From: Luminiphilus sp.
GTDB lineage: Bacteria; Pseudomonadota; Gammaproteobacteria; Pseudomonadales; Halieaceae
Length of the DNA stretch: 23,054 nt
Reading direction: 5' to 3'
Assembly: GCA_029251065.1 (NCBI GenBank)
Contig: JAQXEB010000179.1
Coordinates: 1-23,054, forward strand
Below, piece by piece: positions 8,604 through 16,318 of this stretch. The notes beneath the pieces were generated by a model. It was not told the DNA's origin, did no database searches, and saw only the letters and a list, made by a program, of their open reading frames with translations. The translations under genes were made by a program, and so were the position numbers. Numbering within the stretch: position 1 is the stretch's first letter; every line of letters begins with the position of its first letter.

Positions 8604-8625
8604 GGAGAAGATGGCTTGTCGCTAA
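8604..8625 (+). promoter_or_regulatory. mrcA translation start region with four-codon mini-ORF
   Basis: GGAGAAG (8604-8610) is followed at once by ATG GCT TGT CGC TAA (8611-8625), a four-codon frame Met-Ala-Cys-Arg. Its stop shares a base with the in-frame mrcA ATG at 8625 (TAATG). The TTG at 8616 has the best spacing to GGAG. Either mrcA starts at TTG, or the mini-ORF couples translation to the ATG. Confidence 0.4.
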
Positions 8626-11027
8626 TGAACTACAGCATAAGAATATTCGGGCTGATGTCGGCGGCAGCGATTTGGTGGCTGGCGGGTCTCTACCTGTACC
8701 TCAGCCCAAAACTGCCTGAGGCGTCGGCACTGACAGACATCAAGCTGCAAACGCCATTGCGGATCGTGAGTTCCGACGGACAACTTATCGGCCAGTTCGG
8801 TGAGCAAAAGCGGATACCGGCTCGCTACGAAGATCTCCCGCAGTCGTTTGTCGATGCGCTACTCGCCGCAGAGGATGACGGTTTTTTTGAACACTCTGGA
8901 ATCGACTTCCTTGGACTGGCGCGCGCGGTTTCTGAACTGGTTACTACGGGTAGCAAGCAAAGTGGTGGGTCCACAATCACCATGCAAGTCGCGCGCAACT
9001 TTTTTCTAAGTCTCGATCAAACCTTCATTCGCAAATTTACCGAAATCTTACTCGCCCTTGAAATAGAGCAACGGCTGACGAAAGAGGAAATCCTCGAGTT
9101 ATATGTCAATCGCGTTTTTTTAGGACATCGCAGCTATGGCTTTGAAACCGCTGCGCAGACCTACTACGGCAAAACACTTGCTGAGTTGTCGCTGGCTGAA
9201 CACGCCATGCTGGCGGGTGTCCCGCAGGCGCCTTCCCGAAACAACCCGCTCAGTAACCCGAAACGCAGCGAGGTCCGCAGAAATTGGATTCTAGGCCGCA
9301 TGCTGGCACTGGATATGATTGATGAGACCGCCCACCAAGAGGCACGATCGAGCACCGACAATGCGTCATTTAACGGGCTGAAAGTGGAGGTCGACGCAGA
9401 TTACATTGCTGAAATGGCAAGGCAAGTTGCGTTCGATCGATTGGGAAGCGCGGCCTATACGGACGGCTACGTGGTTCACACTACGGTCAATGGCAACCTC
9501 CAGCAAGCAGCCCGAGACGCAGTAATCGATGGCTTAATCACGTACGACAATCGTCACGGATGGCGCGGGCCAGAACAGCAACACCCACCGAATCAGGATG
9601 AAACACCCGAAGCGCTAAAAAGCCGCTGGGCCAAAGCGCTAAGAGCCATGCCCGTGATTGCTGACCTGTCGCCCGCCATCGTCACGCAACTCAATGAAGA
9701 CGGCGCTGCACTGATGCTTCGTGACGGCTCGGACGGCGCCCTGAGCTGGTCAAACGACCTACGACGAATCCGACGATTCGTTACCGAAGATCGACGGAGT
9801 CCCGCCGTACGATCCGTCTCCGACCTGCTGCAAGTAGGAGACCTTGTGCGTGTGAGTCAACGCGATGAGGCACTAAAACTTGCACAAGTGCCTCGCGTAC
9901 AGGGTGCTCTTGTTTCTCTAGACCCCAGCGATGGTTCAATTAAGGCGCTGGTCGGGGGAATGGGCTTTGTGCTGTCAAAATTTAACCGTGCCACACAGGC
10001 CAGTCGACAGCCCGGATCGAATTTCAAAGCCTTCCTCTATGCTGCTGCTTTAGAAAATGGCATTCACCCAGCAACACTCATCAACGACGCACCCGTCGTG
10101 GTCGGCAACCTCACCAACGAGGATATGTGGCGACCTGAAAACGACAGCGGCCGGTTTTATGGACCCACGCGCGTCCGCGAGGCCCTCACTTTCTCTCGAA
10201 ATTTGGTGTCTATCCGAGTCTTACAGCAACTCGGCGTCAGTAAGCTAATCGAGATGGCAGGTCGAGTCGGTTTTGATGTGAGCGACATGCAACCGAACTT
10301 AACACTGGCACTGGGAACACACGCCTATACACCACTGGAGATTGCCAGTGGTTATACCGTGATAGCCAATGGTGGTTTTAAGGTAGAGCCATGGCTCATC
10401 GACCGCATTGAAGATGTCGACGGCAATATTATTTACCAGGCGGACGCCGCTGTGGCCTGTGCCCGCTGTCAATCGGAACCGCGTGATGACGACTTCCGTG
10501 AAGCCTCACGAATCGAAGATTTACTCGACGATGCTGACCCCGACGTGCGCGAGGCGCCACGGATCATTGATGAACGTGTTACTTACGTCTTAACGTCGAT
10601 GCTTGAAGACGTGATTCAACGCGGGACAGGGAGGCGCGCAAAGGTGCTCGAGCGCAACGACCTGGCCGGTAAAACGGGGACCACCAACGGACCCCGGGAC
10701 GCTTGGTTTTCCGGTTACAACAAAGACCTTGTGACCACGACTTGGGTGGGCTTTGACGATTACAGCTTAATGGGAAAACGGGAGTTTGGTGGCACCGCTG
10801 CGCTGCCTATTTGGATCGACTTTATGCGGACAGCACTTCCGCCCCAAAGCGCTGAGGCTGAGATGCCCGCCGGCGTGGTTCGGCTTCGCATCGACAAAGA
10901 GTCAGGCCAGCGTTCAGACGGTCAGTCGACTTCCATTTGGGAGGTTTTCTTGGAGGAGTTCACACCATCGAATCAGCGGGGCCGAACCCATTCGGCGGAT
11001 ACTGAGGACCTTGATGGACTTTTTTAA
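8616..11027 (+). CDS. mrcA: Penicillin-binding protein 1A (class A, bifunctional)
   Basis: Inner-membrane peptidoglycan synthase that polymerises glycan chains and cross-links peptides in the periplasm. It has 803 residues, shorter than the 850 of E. coli PBP1A. One N-terminal membrane helix lies at about 10-30. The GT51 domain follows with catalytic Glu86 in AAEDDGFFEH, then GGSTITMQVARN, RKFTEILLALEIE and KEEILELYVNRVFLG. The OB-like insert carries RHGWRGPE. The transpeptidase has S468-NFK471, S527-RN and K686-TG, all intact. The CARC pair near 613 parallels the CPEC of E. coli. The gene, called ponA in pseudomonads, is divergent from pilM there too. TTG 8616 has GGAG eight bases upstream; ATG 8625 is the alternative but lies 17 bases from it. 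Confidence 0.96.
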   Translation: MSLMNYSIRIFGLMSAAAIWWLAGLYLYLSPKLPEASALTDIKLQTPLRIVSSDGQLIGQFGEQKRIPARYEDLPQSFVDALLAAEDDGFFEHSGIDFLGLARAVSELVTTGSKQSGGSTITMQVARNFFLSLDQTFIRKFTEILLALEIEQRLTKEEILELYVNRVFLGHRSYGFETAAQTYYGKTLAELSLAEHAMLAGVPQAPSRNNPLSNPKRSEVRRNWILGRMLALDMIDETAHQEARSSTDNASFNGLKVEVDADYIAEMARQVAFDRLGSAAYTDGYVVHTTVNGNLQQAARDAVIDGLITYDNRHGWRGPEQQHPPNQDETPEALKSRWAKALRAMPVIADLSPAIVTQLNEDGAALMLRDGSDGALSWSNDLRRIRRFVTEDRRSPAVRSVSDLLQVGDLVRVSQRDEALKLAQVPRVQGALVSLDPSDGSIKALVGGMGFVLSKFNRATQASRQPGSNFKAFLYAAALENGIHPATLINDAPVVVGNLTNEDMWRPENDSGRFYGPTRVREALTFSRNLVSIRVLQQLGVSKLIEMAGRVGFDVSDMQPNLTLALGTHAYTPLEIASGYTVIANGGFKVEPWLIDRIEDVDGNIIYQADAAVACARCQSEPRDDDFREASRIEDLLDDADPDVREAPRIIDERVTYVLTSMLEDVIQRGTGRRAKVLERNDLAGKTGTTNGPRDAWFSGYNKDLVTTTWVGFDDYSLMGKREFGGTAALPIWIDFMRTALPPQSAEAEMPAGVVRLRIDKESGQRSDGQSTSIWEVFLEEFTPSNQRGRTHSADTEDLDGLF

Positions 11028-11056
11028 GAAGCGTTGCACCTACAACAAGGACGTAA

Positions 11057-11084
11057 CAAAAAACGCCGACTTACGCCGGCGTTA
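11057..11084 (-). terminator. Rho-independent terminator of rpmE
   Basis: Between the convergent ends of mrcA and rpmE. The stem is formed by 11062-11068 (aacgccg) and 11077-11083 (cggcgtt) with an eight-base loop. On the minus strand the hairpin runs into a row of six T (A at 11058-11063 on the plus strand), the classic form for rpmE. On the plus strand only a weak ttatta follows, so termination of mrcA there is less certain. Confidence 0.8.
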
Positions 11085-11103
11085 TTAGACACTCACAAAC
11101 GAG

Positions 11104-11319
11104 TTACTTCTTGAGGCCACGCCCTGCGAATCGCTTGTTAAAGCGATCGACACGACCGCCCGAATCAACAATTTTCTGCTTGCCCGTAAAGAACGGATGA
11201 CACCGACTACAAACGTCAATAGTGATATCCTTCGAAAGCGTTGAACGCGTCTTAATTTCGTTGCCACAGCTGCAACGAGCCGTGATGTCTTCGTAACGCG
11301 GATGAATATCTGCCTTCAT
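11104..11319 (-). CDS. rpmE: 50S ribosomal protein L31 (zinc-binding form)
   Basis: Component of the large ribosomal subunit. It has 71 residues from the ATG at 11319 (MKADIHPRY), the standard length. Cys16, Cys18, Cys37 and Cys40 form the four-Cys set of the zinc-binding type, as opposed to the Cys-lacking paralogue made under zinc limitation. The C-terminal DRFNKRFAG is typical. An upstream in-frame start five codons earlier (11334) is open, but GAGGG lies five bases before ATG 11319 and the family starts at MK. It is divergent from priA with 45 bases between the starts. Confidence 0.97.
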   Translation of the reverse strand: MKADIHPRYEDITARCSCGNEIKTRSTLSKDITIDVCSRCHPFFTGKQKIVDSGGRVDRFNKRFAGRGLKK

Positions 11320-11364
11320 GTTGCCCTCGAGCACCTTGTGGGTATCTAGTAAAAAAGAGCGCGG

Positions 11365-13569
11365 ATGATACCAGAGCCCAAAGCCAATTCAAGCCCTGTC
11401 GTATGGGTAATCGCAATACCGTCCCCTTTACACAAGGTATTCGAGTATTTACCACCGGCATCAGACCGAAACAGCCCTGAACCCGGCGCTCGGGTGCGAT
11501 TGCCATTCGCGGGTCGAGAGGTCACTGGCATCTTTATAGAAACACGTCACAGCCAGCTCCCCGACGTCACTAAGTTAAAGCACGTCAAAATACTGTTGGA
11601 TCCAGCGAATACGCTCCTGAGCCGCGACCAATTGACGTTGCTCCAGTGGTTTTCTGATTACTACCTTGTCGCTTTGGGAGAAGCGATCCCTTTGGGCCTG
11701 TCCAATCGCGAGCGCAAAGGCAACGCTGAGTGGCAACCACCCCTTGACCACCTTTGCCGCAACGCAAACGCGCAGGGGCTCATAGAGGCCCCCAGCCGGG
11801 CCAAACAACAACAGGCAGCCTTAGCCATCATCGGCAGTGACACGATCGCGCTGAAGGACCTAGAGCAAAAAGGTATTTCGAAAACCGTCATTCGGTCGCT
11901 CATCAGCTCGGGTCTGGCCAGCAAAGCCGCCGCACCGAACTGCTCAGGCGTGCGCAAGACGCGGGAATTAGAACTCACAGACGAGCAGCGATACGTGTGC
12001 CAGCAACTCGGTGCGAACCTGAATCACTTTCAAGGTCATGTGCTGGAGGGCGTGACCGGGAGCGGTAAAACCGAGGTTTATATTGACTGCATAAAGCGGG
12101 TCATCGCTCAGGGGCGTCAAACGCTCGTCATGGTTCCGGAGATTGGGCTGACACCGCAGACTCGATCTCGCTTCGAACAGGCCTTGGGGCTCGAAGTGCC
12201 CGTCATTCATTCAGGGGTTTCAGAAGCAGAACGCAGTCGCGCGTGGTCTATGGCACGCTCCGGTACGGCACCCGTCATTTTAGGGACGCGCTCGTCAGTA
12301 TTTTGCAGCTTTAAAGCACTCGGACTCATTATCGTTGACGAGGAGCATGACGCCGCCTTTAAGCAGCGGGATCATCCTCGGTACTCGGCACGCGATGTTG
12401 CGGTCAAGCGCGCACAACTTTGCAATTGCCCCGTTATTCTTGGCAGTGCGACACCCAGCCTCGAAACGCTTGCAAACAGTCAGGCCGGAAAGTACGCGCA
12501 TCATCGACTGACACAACGCCCCAACAATGCGAGCCTGCCCGTTGTCAGCACAATCGACACGCGTGGCCTCGCATTGACAGGCGGGCTCTCAGACCGAGCC
12601 ATTGAACAGATCACCGATACTCTCGCACGTCAGGAGCAGGCGCTGCTTTTCATGAATCGCCGAGGCTTTGCCCATTCTTTGCAATGCGAGGACTGCGGCT
12701 GGACGGCAGGGTGCCATCAATGTGATTCATCGATGGTGGTCCACCGCAATCCGCCACATTTGAGTTGTCACCAGTGCGAGTCGACCCGACCGACACCCAC
12801 CCGCTGCGAGCAGTGTCACAGTGTTCGCTTATCCAGCAAAGGGATTGGCACAGAACAGCTTGAACTGATCGTACAGCGCCTTTTTAAGTCTACTCCGCTG
12901 TTTCGAATCGACAGCGACAGCGTCTCAAACCTCAGCGCGCTTCAGAATGTTTTAAACCAAATTAAGGAGGCATCGAGCGCGATTCTTTTAGGCACACAAA
13001 TGCTGTCAAAAGGTCATGACTTTCCTCGCGTGACCTGTGTGGTGGTGGTAGACGCAGACGGTCTATTGTTTAGCCCCGACTTCCGTGCAGAAGAGCGCTT
13101 ACTGCAATTACTCGTTCAGGTCTCTGGACGGTCAGGCAGAGCCCATTTACCCGGCAAGGTGCTCATTCAAACGCGCAATCCCGATCATCCCTTAATTCAG
13201 CAAATACTGGATCGACCGTACTCTGAACAAGCCCGTGAACTATTGGCTCGCAGACGCGCCTTAGGCCTCCCCCCAAGTGGCGCGCTGGGGTTGGTTCGGT
13301 GCGACAGTAAAACCGAAGTTGACGCCATCGAGTTTTTAACGCAACTCACAGCGAGGATCACCACCTCGCAAACCTTGAGGCTCATGGGCCCCATGCCGAC
13401 ACTGATGACGCGGCGTGCGGGACTGTACCGCTACCAAGTCATTGCCCACAGTCAATCGAGAAAAGAGGTCCATGCGCTGTTGCAACAGGCCGTTGAGATA
13501 GGCTCGCAACTTAAAATCGGTCGAAAAATGAGTTGGTTTGTAGAAATCGATCCAACGGAAACGTTGTAA
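11365..13569 (+). CDS. priA: Primosomal protein N' (replication restart helicase PriA)
   Basis: 3'-to-5' DNA helicase that recognises collapsed forks and starts replisome reassembly, in the cytoplasm. It has 734 residues, close to the 732 of E. coli. The N-terminal DNA-binding domain (to about 110) carries KVFEYLPP and GARVRLPFAGREVTGI. The helicase core has Walker A GVTGSGKTE, MVPEIGLTPQ, Walker B DEEHD and LGSATPSLET. The zinc region has paired cysteines in CEDCGWTAGCHQC and, after a short spacer, CHQC and CEQC. Motifs V and VI appear as LGTQMLSKGHDFP and QVSGRSGR. The ATG at 11365 is the first start in frame, with a modest AGAG upstream. It is adjacent to rpmE and argS as in pseudomonads. 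Confidence 0.97.
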   Translation: MIPEPKANSSPVVWVIAIPSPLHKVFEYLPPASDRNSPEPGARVRLPFAGREVTGIFIETRHSQLPDVTKLKHVKILLDPANTLLSRDQLTLLQWFSDYYLVALGEAIPLGLSNRERKGNAEWQPPLDHLCRNANAQGLIEAPSRAKQQQAALAIIGSDTIALKDLEQKGISKTVIRSLISSGLASKAAAPNCSGVRKTRELELTDEQRYVCQQLGANLNHFQGHVLEGVTGSGKTEVYIDCIKRVIAQGRQTLVMVPEIGLTPQTRSRFEQALGLEVPVIHSGVSEAERSRAWSMARSGTAPVILGTRSSVFCSFKALGLIIVDEEHDAAFKQRDHPRYSARDVAVKRAQLCNCPVILGSATPSLETLANSQAGKYAHHRLTQRPNNASLPVVSTIDTRGLALTGGLSDRAIEQITDTLARQEQALLFMNRRGFAHSLQCEDCGWTAGCHQCDSSMVVHRNPPHLSCHQCESTRPTPTRCEQCHSVRLSSKGIGTEQLELIVQRLFKSTPLFRIDSDSVSNLSALQNVLNQIKEASSAILLGTQMLSKGHDFPRVTCVVVVDADGLLFSPDFRAEERLLQLLVQVSGRSGRAHLPGKVLIQTRNPDHPLIQQILDRPYSEQARELLARRRALGLPPSGALGLVRCDSKTEVDAIEFLTQLTARITTSQTLRLMGPMPTLMTRRAGLYRYQVIAHSQSRKEVHALLQQAVEIGSQLKIGRKMSWFVEIDPTETL

Positions 13570-13598
13570 CGCGATACACTACAGGCCCGTGAGTCCAA

Positions 13599-13611
13599 GG
13601 CCGTAGCGGCC
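13599..13611 (+). other. GC-rich hairpin in the argS leader
   Basis: GGCCG-tag-CGGCC is a perfect five-base stem with a three-base loop, 21 bases before the argS ATG. No T run follows, so it is not a rho-independent terminator. It may affect argS translation, whose own Shine-Dalgarno is weak, or mean nothing. Confidence 0.35.
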
Positions 13612-13632
13612 CCAACAAATCAAGCGATAGAC

Positions 13633-15318
13633 ATGAAAGATCAGGTTGTTACATTAATCGAACAAGCTATTGAGGCATTAAAGGTCGAGGGTCTGCTGCC
13701 TAAAGAGACAACCCCTGCGCCTCAGGTCGACCACACTCGCAACCCCGAGCATGGCGATCTCGCTACAAATATGGCGATGGTGCTCGCAAAGCGGGCCGGT
13801 GTGCCCCCTCGCGATTTGGCCCAAGCCATTATCGAGCGGCTCCCTACCAATAGCGTTATTACTCGCTGCGATATCGCAGGCCCTGGCTTTATTAACTTCC
13901 ACATTTCGCAAGCAAGTAACCTCGCCATTGTTGAAACCGTGCTCGCTCAGGGGGCGAAGTTCGGTCAGTCTGAGCACGGCGAAGGAAAGCGTGTGCAAGT
14001 CGAGTTTGTGTCAGCCAACCCAACGGGGCCGCTGCATGTCGGTCATGGTCGTGGCGCTGCGATCGGCGACGCGATATGTCGACTGCTCGAAAATGCAGGC
14101 TGGTCCGTGCATCGAGAGTTTTACTACAACGACGCAGGACAACAGATCAGTAATTTAGCCCTCTCCGTAAAGGCACGCATCGATGGACTCGAACCCTCTG
14201 ATGACCGTTGGCCCACGGACGGCTACCAAGGCAGCTATATTAAAGATGTTGCAGCGGCGTATCTGGCGAAGGAAACCGTCAACGCAGCAGACCGTCAGGT
14301 GGTGGCGTCGGGTAATGCCACCGATCTAGACGATATTCAGTTGTTCGCCGTCGCTTGGTTACGCCGAGAGCAGGACGAGGACCTGAGAGCATTCGATGTT
14401 AATTTCGACCACTACTTCCTCGAATCTTCGCTGTATAAATCGGACGCTGTTCAAAAAACCGTCGATGCCTTGATCGGTAATCAGCATACCTATGAACTCG
14501 ATGACGCACTGTGGTTAAAAACGACAGACTTTGGCGACGACAAAGACCGCGTCATGCGAAAGCGCGAAGGTGGTTACACTTACTTTGTTCCCGATGTGGC
14601 GTATCACCTCAATAAGTGGGAGCGTGGATTCGAGCGCGTCATTAATGAGCAAGGCGCCGATCACCACAGCACCATCACGCGCGTACGAGCTGGACTGCAA
14701 GGGCTCGAAACCGGTATTCCTAAAGGTTGGCCAGAGTACGTACTGCATCAAATGGTGACCGTCATGCGCGATCAAGCGGAAGTAAAGCTCTCCAAGCGTG
14801 CTGGAAGTTATGTCACGTTGCGCGACCTTATTGATTGGGTTGGCCGTGATGCCACGCGATATTTCTTGACCGCCCGAGCAGCAACATCGCAGCTCACTTT
14901 CGATATCGATCTCGCGCGCTCTAAAAGCAATGAAAATCCGGTTTATTACATTCAATATGCGCACGCGCGTATTTGCAGCCTTCAGAAAAAAGCCGTCACA
15001 CACTTTGGCCAATGGGCATCGGTAGACGGGCTTCCCCATTTAGACCAGTTACAGCACAGCGAAGAACAGTCGCTGGCGTTGTCGCTCAGCAAGTACCCCG
15101 AGGTCGTAGCCGGAGCAACCTTGCGCCTAGAGCCTCATGCAGTCGCCAACTATCTGCGCGATGTCGCGGCTGAGTTCCACTCCTTTTACAACGCGCACAA
15201 GATCATCGATGACAATCAAAACGTCAGTCTCGCACGGCTGTCGTTAGCAACCGCGACCCAACACGTTATCGCTAACGGTTTGCGTATTTTGGGTGTCTCC
15301 GCACCCGAGGTCATGTAA
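13633..15318 (+). CDS. argS: Arginine--tRNA ligase
   Basis: Charges tRNA-Arg with arginine using ATP, in the cytoplasm; class I aminoacyl-tRNA synthetase. It has 561 residues (E. coli 577). The N-terminal add-1 domain carries NPEHGDLATNMAM and GPGFINF. The HIGH signature is L-H135-V-G-H138 within EFVSANPTGPLHVGHGRGAA. The KMSK-like loop reads KLSKRAGSYVTL. The C-terminal anticodon-binding helices include NPVYYIQYAHARI and AAEFHSFYNAHKI. It starts 63 bases after priA, with a poor Shine-Dalgarno. The stop is two bases before the next gene. Confidence 0.97.
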   Translation: MKDQVVTLIEQAIEALKVEGLLPKETTPAPQVDHTRNPEHGDLATNMAMVLAKRAGVPPRDLAQAIIERLPTNSVITRCDIAGPGFINFHISQASNLAIVETVLAQGAKFGQSEHGEGKRVQVEFVSANPTGPLHVGHGRGAAIGDAICRLLENAGWSVHREFYYNDAGQQISNLALSVKARIDGLEPSDDRWPTDGYQGSYIKDVAAAYLAKETVNAADRQVVASGNATDLDDIQLFAVAWLRREQDEDLRAFDVNFDHYFLESSLYKSDAVQKTVDALIGNQHTYELDDALWLKTTDFGDDKDRVMRKREGGYTYFVPDVAYHLNKWERGFERVINEQGADHHSTITRVRAGLQGLETGIPKGWPEYVLHQMVTVMRDQAEVKLSKRAGSYVTLRDLIDWVGRDATRYFLTARAATSQLTFDIDLARSKSNENPVYYIQYAHARICSLQKKAVTHFGQWASVDGLPHLDQLQHSEEQSLALSLSKYPEVVAGATLRLEPHAVANYLRDVAAEFHSFYNAHKIIDDNQNVSLARLSLATATQHVIANGLRILGVSAPEVM

Positions 15319-15320
15319 CG

Positions 15321-15890
15321 ATGGCCGCTCCCCAAAAGAGTATTAAGCGAAAGCGCCCAACAACGAGTGCCACCCGGCGCACACCGGCGCAAAGTAAGAA
15401 GAGGCCGTCGGAAGATCCACTTTTTAACTCGTCGCATATCAGCGGGTTTATCGTCGGTGCAATGACGGGGGCCGTTGCAAGCCTGGGCATTATCGCAGGG
15501 ATCAACCCAACGGCCCTGCCGCAGTCGATCATATCGGTTCAAGAAACCTCATCTGAAGTATCACCACAGCCGAGCTTCACCTTCTTTGATACGTTAGAAG
15601 ACGAATCGCTGAGTACACAGTCATCGCCACCGAGTCCTATCAGCCCATCTGAATACTCTAAGTATGTGCTGCAGGCGGGCTCTTTTAGGGCTGTCGCAGA
15701 TGCCGACAGGCGTCGCGGTGAACTAGCACTGTTGGGACTAGAATCCTCCATTGAGGAAATGCGGGTAGACAGCGGGTCGTGGCACCGAATTTACATTGGG
15801 CCGTTTAGCAGCCGGTCAGAGATGGCCAAGGCTCGGAGCCTCGCAGCTCAGTCAAATATCGAAACGCTTCTTCTCAAGCGATCAGACTAG
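15321..15890 (+). CDS. SPOR-domain membrane protein, FtsN-like
   Basis: Probably a bitopic inner-membrane protein that binds denuded peptidoglycan at the septum. It has 189 residues: a basic cytoplasmic tail (about 1-30, many Lys/Arg), one membrane helix at about 40-62, a Ser/Pro/Glu-rich linker, and a SPOR domain at about 112-188 starting YVLQAGSF and containing WHRIYIGPF. The linker holds FTFFDTL, resembling the short F-x-F-Y-x-x-L motif often seen before SPOR in FtsN-like proteins of this locus. It is shorter than E. coli FtsN (319), so the name FtsN is not certain. It lies two bases after argS, where pseudomonads also carry a SPOR gene. Confidence 0.85.
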   Translation: MAAPQKSIKRKRPTTSATRRTPAQSKKRPSEDPLFNSSHISGFIVGAMTGAVASLGIIAGINPTALPQSIISVQETSSEVSPQPSFTFFDTLEDESLSTQSSPPSPISPSEYSKYVLQAGSFRAVADADRRRGELALLGLESSIEEMRVDSGSWHRIYIGPFSSRSEMAKARSLAAQSNIETLLLKRSD

Positions 15891-15903
15891 CGTCACAGTG
15901 ACA

Positions 15904-16290
15904 ATGACACAAACTGCCCCAGAGTCTTTAAAATACAGTGCCCGTCGGCGCGAACTGTCGGTAACTTTTGCCGACTCTGATCCAGCACAGTTGGGCGCGG
16001 AACTCTTACGGGTACTGTCACCCTCAGCAGAGGTCCAAGGACACGGCCCTGGTCAGGAAACCCTCCAAAGTGGAAAATCTCAAGTCCAGGTGACCGATAT
16101 TCAAGCGGTAGGACATTACGCTGTGCAACTGACTTTTGACGACGGGCACAGCTCCGGGTTGTACACTTGGGCGTATCTAGCGCACTTGGTGGCAAACAAA
16201 GATCGGCTTTGGAACGAATACTTGCAAAAATTGGCGGACGCAGGCGCATCGCGAGACCCGCACACGGACATCGTCAGAGTCATTGGTTAG
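15904..16290 (+). CDS. DUF971 protein (gamma-butyrobetaine hydroxylase-like N-terminal domain)
   Basis: Function not established. It has 128 residues from the ATG at 15904. Family motifs are clear: AELLRVLSPSAEVQGHGPGQ, LQSGKSQVQVTDIQAVGHYAV and FDDGHSSGLYTWAYL. The fold is the small domain that precedes the dioxygenase in gamma-butyrobetaine hydroxylase, where Cys and His residues bind zinc; this protein has no cysteine at all, so it cannot use that site. The frame is open back to 15796 inside the SPOR gene, but homology begins after MTQTAPESL. The next gene is ubiE after 28 bases. In pseudomonads the same family lies just after hslU. Confidence 0.88.
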   Translation: MTQTAPESLKYSARRRELSVTFADSDPAQLGAELLRVLSPSAEVQGHGPGQETLQSGKSQVQVTDIQAVGHYAVQLTFDDGHSSGLYTWAYLAHLVANKDRLWNEYLQKLADAGASRDPHTDIVRVIG

Positions 16291-16318
16291 CGTTGGCTGT
16301 TTTAGACATTAGGGAAGC

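Noticed and set aside
14515..15039. 174-residue open frame on the minus strand opposite argS
   Set aside because: It is the antisense shadow of strongly conserved ArgRS sequence; no family features and no ribosome binding site.
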